This document shows, in pieces, positions 57,954-64,000 of a DNA stretch of 64,000 nt. Source of the DNA: Burkholderiales bacterium. GTDB lineage: Bacteria > Pseudomonadota > Gammaproteobacteria > Burkholderiales > Casimicrobiaceae. Under the pieces are notes generated by a model. The model was not told where the DNA came from. It ran no database searches and was given only the letters and a program-made list of their open reading frames with translations. Position numbers and translations under genes: made by a program. Where the stretch lies: contig JADYZP010000049.1 in assembly GCA_020853025.1 (NCBI GenBank), positions 24,093 through 88,092 of the forward strand, written 5' to 3'. Each line of letters begins with the position of its first letter. The stretch's first letter is position 1.

Positions 57954-60900
57954 ATGGACGCGGTCACCGACGCTTTTGCCGAAGCGCAGGAATCCGGCGC
58001 GGACGCGCCGCGTCTGCGCGAGATTCCCTACAACTACACGTCGTTCTCCGACCGGGAGATCGTCATCCGCCTGCTCGGTGCGGACATGTGGCAGTTGCTG
58101 GGCGAACTGCGCGGCGAGCGCCGCACGGGCCGCTCGGCGCGGATGCTGCTCGAGGTGCTCGGCGACATCTGGGTCGTCGAACGCAATCCCTATCTGCAGG
58201 ACGACCTGCAGGACAACCCCGGCCGGCGCGCGATGCTCGTCGACGCGATGCGGCATCGGCTGCGCGAAATCGACCGGCGCCGGAGCACCGGAGCCGACGA
58301 CGCGGACGCCGCGCGCGCGGCGCGCGAGCACAAGGTTGCAAGGCTCGTCGCCGCGGCGGATGCCGCCGTCGACCGTTTCGCGCGCTCGTTTGCCGAGACG
58401 GCGAACCTGCGGCGGCGCGCGCGGCGCGTGCTGGCGCGGTACACGGCGCGCGACAACGTCGCCTTCGATGGTCTCGCCAGAGTTTCGCACGTGACCGACG
58501 CCACCGATTGGCGCGTCGAGTACCCGTTCGTCATTCTCTATCCGGACAGCGAAGAAGAAGTGCGTGGCTTAGTCGAGGGCTGCGTCGAGCTGAACTTGAC
58601 GATCATCGCGCGCGGCGGCGGCACCGGCTACACGGGCGGCGCGATACCTTTGGACGCGCGCTCGGCGGTGATCAACACCGAGAAGCTCGAACGCCTGTCC
58701 GCGATCGAGCGCATCGTGCTCACCGGTCACGCCGAACCGACGCCGACGATCGATGCGGGCGCGGGGGTTGTCACGCGGCGGGTGATGGAAGCCGCCGAGG
58801 CTGCGAGGCTGGTCTTTGCGGTCGACCCCACGTCGGCAGACGCATCGTGCATCGGCGGTAACGTCGCGATGAACGCCGGCGGCAAGAAGGCAGTGCTATG
58901 GGGCACGGCTCTCGACAACCTGGTGTCGTGGCGGATGGTGACGCCCGACGCGCAGTGGCTCGAGGTCACGCGCAGCGACCACAACCTGGGCAAGATCCAC
59001 GAAGCCGCACAGGCTACATTCGAGTGCCGATGGCTCGCCGCCGACGGCAAGACGACCGTTCGCCACGAGGCGCTGGCCATTCCGGGCGCGAGCTTCCGTC
59101 GCGCGGGCCTCGGCAAGGACGTCACCGATAAATTCCTCTCCGGACTGCCCGGCATCCAGAAGGAAGGCTGCGACGGGATCATTACCAGCGCGCGCTTCAT
59201 CCTGCACAAGCTGCCGCCGGCGGTGCGAACCGTCTGCCTCGAGTTCTTCGGCCAGGTGCGCGCTTCCACCCCCGCGATCGTCGAGATCAAAAACCACCTC
59301 GACGCGCTGCCGAAGACCGGCTGCGCGCGGGTGATGTTGGCAGGGCTCGAGCACCTGGACGAGCGCTACGTGAAGGCGGTGGGCTACGCGACCAAGGCCA
59401 GTCGCCACGGCCGACCGAAGATGGTGCTGCTGGGCGACATCGTCGGCGACGACGACGCAGCCGTCGCGAGGGCCGCGTCGGAGGTGGTGCGCATCGCCAA
59501 CGCGCGCGGCGCCGAAGGTTTCGTCGCGGTGTCGGCTGAGACGCGCCGGAAGTTCTGGCAGGACCGCGCACGCACCGCGGCGATCGCCAGGCACACCAAC
59601 GCGTTCAAGATCAACGAGGACGTGGTGATTCCGCTGCCGCGGCTTGGCGACTACACCGATGGCATCGAGCGGATCAACATCGAGCTCTCGCTGCGCAACA
59701 AGCTGCGCCTGCTCGACGAGCTCGACGCTTACTTTGCGAGCCGCGAACTCACGCAGGCCTTCGCTGCCGACAGCGACCTGCGCCCGCCGCAGGAGCTGGT
59801 CGACGCCAAGGTCGAAGCGGCACGTGAGCTGATCGCGACGACGCGCCGCCAATGGCAGGACCTGCTCGACGGCATCGACGAAGCCTTCCCGGCGCTGCAG
59901 GAGCATTCGGTCGTCGTGTCGTGGAAGCGTGAGGTCAAGGCGCCGCTGGAGGAGATCTTCGCCGGGCTGGCCTTCGCTCCGGTGGTCAGTCGCGTCAACG
60001 GGATCCATGCGCGCGTGTTGCGCAGCCGCGTGTTCGTCGCGCTGCACATGCATGCTGGCGACGGTAACGTGCACACGAACCTGCCGGTCAATTCCGACGA
60101 CTACGCGATGCTGCAGGAGGCCAATGCCGCGGTCGCGCGCATCATGGTGCTGGTGCGGGACTTGGGCGGAGTCGTCTCCGGCGAGCACGGTATCGGCATC
60201 ACCAAGATCGAATACCTGACCGACGACGAATTGGCGCCCTTCGCCGTCTACAAGGCGAAGGTGGATCCGGAAGGACGCTTCAATCGCGGCAAGCTGCTTC
60301 GCGAACCCGCTCGGCCGGCCGGACTTGCCGGCGCCTACACGCCCAGCTTTTCGCTGATCGGCCACGAGAGCCTGATCCTCGAGCAGAGCGACATCGGCAG
60401 CGTCGCCGATTCGGTCAAGGACTGCCTGCGTTGCGGCAAGTGCAAGCCGGTCTGCGCGACGCACGTGCCTCGCGCGAACCTGCTCTACAGTCCGCGCAAC
60501 AAGATTCTCGCGACCTCGCTCTTGATCGAAGCCTTCCTCTACGAGGAACAGACGCGCCGTGGCGTCTCGCTCGCGCACTTCGACGAATTCGGCGATATCG
60601 CCGACCATTGCACGGTCTGCCACAAGTGCGCGAATCCCTGCCCGGTCGACATCGACTTCGGCGACGTGTCGATCGCGATGCGCAACCTGCTGCGCCGTGG
60701 CGGCCACCGGAAGTTCAACCTCGGCACTGCGGCGTCGATGTTCTTCCTGAACGCGACGGATCCGGCAACGATCAAGGCTACGAAAAAGCTGATGATCGAC
60801 TGGGGCTACAAGGCGCAGCGGCTTGGCTACCGGCTGGTGAAGCTTACCGGTATCGCGCGCGGACAAACGAAACGTCCGCCGCCGACGGTCGGCAAGCCAA

Positions 60901-61829
60901 GCCTTCGCGCGCAGGCCGTCCACTTCGTCAACAAGCCGATGCCCGGCGGACTGCCCAAGCGCACGGCGCGCGCGCTGCTCGACGTCGAGGATGACGCGGT
61001 GGTGCCGATCATCCGCGATCCCGCACGCGCGTCCGAAGATGCGGAAGCGGTATTCTATTTCCCCGGCTGCGGTTCGGAACGGCTGTTCTCGCAGGTCGGA
61101 CTCGCAACGCAGGCGATGCTCTATCACGTCGGTGTGCAGACGGTGCTGCCGCCGGGCTACGTGTGCTGCGGCTATCCGCAGACCGCGGCGGGCAACCATG
61201 ATGAGGGCCAGCGCATCACGACCGCCAACCGCGTGCTGTTCCACCGCGTGGCCACCACGCTCAACTATCTCGACATCAAGACGGTGATCGTGTCCTGCGG
61301 TACCTGCATGGACCAACTCATGCAGTACGAATTCGAGCGGATCTTCCCGGGTTGCCGGCTGCTCGACATCCACGAGTACCTGATGGAGCAGGGTGTCGCT
61401 CTCGATGGCGTCACCGGCACGCGCTACATGTACCACGATCCCTGTCACACGCCGATGAAGCTATATTCGCCGCTCGCCGTCGTCAATTCGCTGATGGGCT
61501 CCGACGTGGCGCTGAACGATCGTTGCTGCGGCGAATCGGGCACGCTGGCGATCAGCCGGCCCGACGTTTCCACACAGGTCCGCTTCCGCAAGGAGGAAGA
61601 GATGCGCCATGGCGCCGAGCGGTTGCGCGCGGACGGTCGCGCCGGCCCCGTGAAGGTGCTGACGTCGTGTCCGTCGTGCCTGCAGGGCTTGTCACGCTTT
61701 GCCGATGACGCAGGCACGCAGGCCGACTACATCGTCGTCGAGCTTGCCAGGCATCTGTTGGGGCCCGACTGGATGGCGCGCTACGTCGAACGCGCGAATG
61801 CTGGCGGCATTGAGCGGGTGCTGCTGTGA
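57954..61829 (+). CDS. Large FAD/Fe-S oxidoreductase (DUF3683, FAD oxidase, 4Fe-4S, CCG domains)
   Basis: A 1291-residue fusion of the GlcD/D-lactate dehydrogenase and GlpC types. The N-terminal 165 residues ([19 protein letters not shown]) match DUF3683; an FAD-binding PCMH domain follows with [16 protein letters not shown] (about 218-233), then an FAD-oxidase C-terminal domain with [12 protein letters not shown]. Two 4Fe-4S clusters are [11 protein letters not shown] (from Cys824) and [11 protein letters not shown] (from Cys886), and two CCG motifs ([24 protein letters not shown]) end the protein. It probably oxidises a 2-hydroxy acid and feeds quinone; the substrate is unknown. ATG at 57954; no clear ribosome site. 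Confidence 0.9.
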   Translation: MDAVTDAFAEAQESGADAPRLREIPYNYTSFSDREIVIRLLGADMWQLLGELRGERRTGRSARMLLEVLGDIWVVERNPYLQDDLQDNPGRRAMLVDAMRHRLREIDRRRSTGADDADAARAAREHKVARLVAAADAAVDRFARSFAETANLRRRARRVLARYTARDNVAFDGLARVSHVTDATDWRVEYPFVILYPDSEEEVRGLVEGCVELNLTIIARGGGTGYTGGAIPLDARSAVINTEKLERLSAIERIVLTGHAEPTPTIDAGAGVVTRRVMEAAEAARLVFAVDPTSADASCIGGNVAMNAGGKKAVLWGTALDNLVSWRMVTPDAQWLEVTRSDHNLGKIHEAAQATFECRWLAADGKTTVRHEALAIPGASFRRAGLGKDVTDKFLSGLPGIQKEGCDGIITSARFILHKLPPAVRTVCLEFFGQVRASTPAIVEIKNHLDALPKTGCARVMLAGLEHLDERYVKAVGYATKASRHGRPKMVLLGDIVGDDDAAVARAASEVVRIANARGAEGFVAVSAETRRKFWQDRARTAAIARHTNAFKINEDVVIPLPRLGDYTDGIERINIELSLRNKLRLLDELDAYFASRELTQAFAADSDLRPPQELVDAKVEAARELIATTRRQWQDLLDGIDEAFPALQEHSVVVSWKREVKAPLEEIFAGLAFAPVVSRVNGIHARVLRSRVFVALHMHAGDGNVHTNLPVNSDDYAMLQEANAAVARIMVLVRDLGGVVSGEHGIGITKIEYLTDDELAPFAVYKAKVDPEGRFNRGKLLREPARPAGLAGAYTPSFSLIGHESLILEQSDIGSVADSVKDCLRCGKCKPVCATHVPRANLLYSPRNKILATSLLIEAFLYEEQTRRGVSLAHFDEFGDIADHCTVCHKCANPCPVDIDFGDVSIAMRNLLRRGGHRKFNLGTAASMFFLNATDPATIKATKKLMIDWGYKAQRLGYRLVKLTGIARGQTKRPPPTVGKPSLRAQAVHFVNKPMPGGLPKRTARALLDVEDDAVVPIIRDPARASEDAEAVFYFPGCGSERLFSQVGLATQAMLYHVGVQTVLPPGYVCCGYPQTAAGNHDEGQRITTANRVLFHRVATTLNYLDIKTVIVSCGTCMDQLMQYEFERIFPGCRLLDIHEYLMEQGVALDGVTGTRYMYHDPCHTPMKLYSPLAVVNSLMGSDVALNDRCCGESGTLAISRPDVSTQVRFRKEEEMRHGAERLRADGRAGPVKVLTSCPSCLQGLSRFADDAGTQADYIVVELARHLLGPDWMARYVERANAGGIERVLL

Positions 61830-62198
61830 GCGACGAGTCGGGCGGGTATGTTCGGCATCGCGCTTCCCGCTGGCTGGGCCCTTGGCGCAACGCTACGTGG
61901 CTGTTCGCGGTGTCGCAGCCGAGCGATCCGGGCGGCGACAGCGCAACTTTCCCGTTCGCGCGCCGCCGTTCGCGCGTATGGCCTCTTCCAGCTGTCGGTA
62001 GCGGCGGTCCTGAGCGGTCCGGTTGCGGGCGCTTTGTGCTATAAGCGGGCCGTGAGTCGACACCTGCGGCGGCGTGCGGCCGCAGGTTCGAGGCAAGCGT
62101 ATCCAGGTGGGGTCGCCGTTTACGGGTCGTCGAAGCGCGGCCTTCGACCGGTTCCTTGCGATTTCTTCCGGTGACCGAACGAGACCTTCGGAGAGCTG
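61830..62198. other. 369-bp gene-free stretch upstream of the 62199 gene
   Basis: No gene could be supported here. It holds a perfect 9-bp inverted repeat, ACCTGCGGC / GCCGCAGGT (62062-62070 and 62079-62087), with an 8-base loop, and a TGnTATAAG word (62037-62045) that could be an extended -10. The plus-strand open frame from 61848 has no recognisable content. Confidence 0.45.
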
Positions 62199-63821
62199 AT
62201 GCAGGACACTGTTTCCCAGGCGGTACGACCGCCGAATTCCGAGGCGGAACCGGGCGCGATTCCGTCGCTCGCGTTTGCGGATGCCGACAGCGCGAAGCGC
62301 TGGGCCAAGTCACTGCTCATCACCGGGGTGACGCCGCTATACGAGGCCGTGCGCGGACAGTTGCGGGCGCTGTCCGCCGCCGACTTCTCGCCGCGCGAGC
62401 GCGCCACCATCGCCGAGGTCATGCGCGAGCAGGTCGTGCATCTGCACACCGAACTTGCGCGCCGCTACGCCGGCAAGCCGCAACCCGCTTCCGAGCGGGA
62501 GGTCGATGCCGCCGAGCAGGCGATAGCGCTGTGGCAGGGATTGTGGGAGCAGTATTCGGCGTGCCTCAAGCCCCTGCTCGAAGGCGACGTCGAACTGCAG
62601 GGCGTCAAGGCCAAGCTGCTGCAGCGCGGCCTCTATGTCGGCAAGCAGTTGATCATCGTCTACGGGCTCGCCCGCAGGATACCGCCGCCGACCTTGTGGC
62701 AGGAACTGCACGCGTATTACCGGCTCGCCGAGTTACTCGATTGTGCGGTGACCGCAGTCTCCGACGACCTGCAGCCGCATGCGGTCGGCATTTCGTGCTA
62801 CTCGACCTATTGCCATGCACTGCTTCTGGGTCTTGCCGACCCCTGCGCGCTGTCGGTACGCCAGATCGAGTTGACCGACCGCTGGCTCGGCCAATGGGCG
62901 CGCAAGATCTTTCCTTATTCGCAGCAGCGCGAGACCGAAGGCCCGGTGATGCTGATGGATCTCGATTCGTCCATCGGTGCCTGGCTCGCCGGCACGGCTC
63001 CGGCGCAGCCTGTGCCATCGATGCGCTTTGGCTATCCCGGCAAGCTCGCTACCAGCATTCGCGGACGACTGAAGCGTTTGTCGTCGGGGGCCAGTCCCGC
63101 GGAATTGCAGCTCGGCCACGATACTTCGGTGGAAGGATCGGGGGCATTGCTCAGGCATCTCGACGCCCACTGGTACCAGATGCCGCGACGCGACGAGCAG
63201 GCGGCCCGCACGGAGCTCGCGCTGTCGGTGGGGGGCGTCCAGGCCGCGTATTTCCGTGTGGGCGGACGCACCTTCGACCGGCAGGATCCGCTTGGCCGCC
63301 TGACCTTTCAGGGGGCGCAGCACCTGCAGACGCTGGGCGCGCTCACCGACTACGACCGCTACAAGGAAGAGGCCGAGCGCAACTGGCCGTGGGAGCAATG
63401 GCAGGGCGAGTACGCGTGGCGGTACGCCAAACTGCTTCGGCGCGACGCCAGCAGCTATCGCTGGTTCCTCGGCCAGCTGGTCGTAGTGCGCGACGACGAG
63501 CGCATCCGCATGGGTTATGTGACACGGGTCGCATTCGGCGCGCCGAACGAGCTCGCACTGTCGCTCGCACTGTGGCCGGGCCAGCCGCGATCGATCCCGG
63601 TGCGGCCGACCTCGATTGCTTTCGCTGAAGAACTCCCGCTGCCGGCGATCATGCTGTCGGCCGCGGAAGACGACCTCGTTACGCTGATCGTGCCTCCGCG
63701 CACTTTCAACCCCAGCCGGGTGCTGCGATCGATGGATACCGGACCCGAGCGCACGTTTCGGCTGACCAAGCTGCTGCAGCGGGGCGGGGACTTCGAGCGC
63801 GTTGCGTTCGAGGAAAGCTGA
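62199..63821 (+). CDS. Conserved 540-residue protein, possible PilZ-like C-terminus
   Basis: The product is not firmly recognised. It is cytoplasmic by appearance: no signal peptide or membrane segment. The first 330 residues are mostly helical (WAKSLLITGVTPLYEAVR, LLQRGLYVGKQLIIVYGL, RLAELLDCAVTAVSDDL). The last 200 residues are beta-rich with FLGQLVVVRDDERIRMGYVTRV and LVTLIVPPRTFNPSRVL, in the manner of PilZ-type barrels. Similar betaproteobacterial proteins are sometimes called cyclic-di-GMP-binding, which I cannot confirm here. GGAGAG precedes the ATG. Confidence 0.55.
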   Translation: MQDTVSQAVRPPNSEAEPGAIPSLAFADADSAKRWAKSLLITGVTPLYEAVRGQLRALSAADFSPRERATIAEVMREQVVHLHTELARRYAGKPQPASEREVDAAEQAIALWQGLWEQYSACLKPLLEGDVELQGVKAKLLQRGLYVGKQLIIVYGLARRIPPPTLWQELHAYYRLAELLDCAVTAVSDDLQPHAVGISCYSTYCHALLLGLADPCALSVRQIELTDRWLGQWARKIFPYSQQRETEGPVMLMDLDSSIGAWLAGTAPAQPVPSMRFGYPGKLATSIRGRLKRLSSGASPAELQLGHDTSVEGSGALLRHLDAHWYQMPRRDEQAARTELALSVGGVQAAYFRVGGRTFDRQDPLGRLTFQGAQHLQTLGALTDYDRYKEEAERNWPWEQWQGEYAWRYAKLLRRDASSYRWFLGQLVVVRDDERIRMGYVTRVAFGAPNELALSLALWPGQPRSIPVRPTSIAFAEELPLPAIMLSAAEDDLVTLIVPPRTFNPSRVLRSMDTGPERTFRLTKLLQRGGDFERVAFEES

Positions 63822-63900
63822 GCGGATCGGTGGCGTCGACGCACGCCGGCGCGGCGCCTCGACGCCGGCCCTAAGGAAGCGCGTGAAAATAACTTGATCA

Positions 63901-64000
63901 TTATTTTCTACGCTGGGGAAGGATCGCGTAATTCCAGTCGCCATGAAACTCGGCCTGCTTGAGATTCAGCGCGTTGAGTTGCGCGTCGGGTATTTTGATG
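63901..64000 (-). mobile_element. C-terminal fragment of an ISAzo13-like transposase at window edge
   Basis: The last 33 codons of a minus-strand gene are present, ending TAA at 63903-63901. The encoded end, QAEFHGDWNYAILPQRRK, matches the F-H-G-(D/E)-W-N-Y-x-I ending known from ISAzo13-family transposases. Just outside the stop, 63875-63900 (GCGCGTGAAAATAACTTGATCA-like) may be part of the element's terminal inverted repeat. The rest lies beyond the window. Confidence 0.6.

Noticed and set aside
58896..61448. 850-codon minus-strand open frame
   Set aside because: Antisense to the FAD oxidoreductase, which carries all expected cofactors motifs; the minus frame shows none.
61848..62174. 108-codon plus-strand ORF in the gap after the FAD oxidoreductase
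   Set aside because: No ribosome site, no domain, and typical random composition.

Overview
The window is a 64 kb stretch of GC-rich chromosome from a betaproteobacterium, apparently spanning the replication origin. The basis is gene order and family type: mnmE-yidC-yidD-rnpA-rpmH on the left facing dnaA-dnaN-gyrB, then the blocks topB-dprA-lysM // def-fmt-rsmB-DUF4390-ntrY-ntrX-kup, mutM-TPR lipoprotein-lolB-ispE-tRNA-Gln-prs-rplY-pth-ychF, dapF-DUF484-xerC, and glnK-amtB // ubiK-comM. These arrangements are typical of Burkholderiales/Nitrosomonadales-type genomes. The genus cannot be named from the sequence. Coding density is high, genes in a block often overlap by 4 bp (ATGA/GTGA), and there is no rRNA, prophage, CRISPR array or defence island.

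Layout. 1-3031 (minus): the 5' part of mnmE, yidC, yidD, rnpA, rpmH (tRNA modification, membrane insertion, RNase P, ribosome). 3032-8723: rpmH/dnaA divergent region with two consensus DnaA boxes, then dnaA, an AT-richer spacer, dnaN, gyrB. 8904-18921: an overlapping three-gene set for the cell envelope, comprising a thioester alpha-2-macroglobulin, PbpC and a secreted subtilisin-like protease. 19068-24381 (minus): topB, dprA and a LysM protein. 24519-33634 (plus): def, fmt, rsmB, DUF4390, the NtrY/NtrX two-component pair and the Kup potassium transporter. 33669-35682 (minus): rpoH under a perfect CIRCE operator, and ftsY. 35764-37096 (plus): rsmD, coaD and a ferredoxin, ending at a 24-bp perfect hairpin. 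37166-42772 (minus): a secreted multi-Ig protein, a dynamin-like GTPase and mutM. 42950-52727 (plus): housekeeping genes from the TPR lipoprotein to xerC, with one tRNA-Gln(UUG). 52731-54551 (minus): glnK-amtB with a sigma-54 promoter and an NtrC-type site upstream. 54926-63821: ubiK, comM, a DUF1684 protein (minus), a 1291-residue FAD/Fe-S oxidoreductase and a conserved protein of unknown role. The right edge cuts the 3' end of a transposase that looks like ISAzo13 family.

Points of biological interest: rnpA lacks a canonical start that would include its conserved N-terminus, and its frame is open through the whole of rpmH; NtrX has a decayed AAA+ module; a 40-bp direct repeat and a 9-bp tandem array sit directly before ntrY; the same C-terminal/N-terminal secretory domain (DUF5648-like) occurs on both the subtilase and the Ig-repeat protein; and three regulatory arrangements (CIRCE-rpoH, sigma-54/NtrC-glnK, a hairpin holding both stop codons of xerC and amtB) are readable at base level. 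I found no clear candidate for a wholly new multi-gene system; the A2M-PbpC-protease set is the most suggestive combination.
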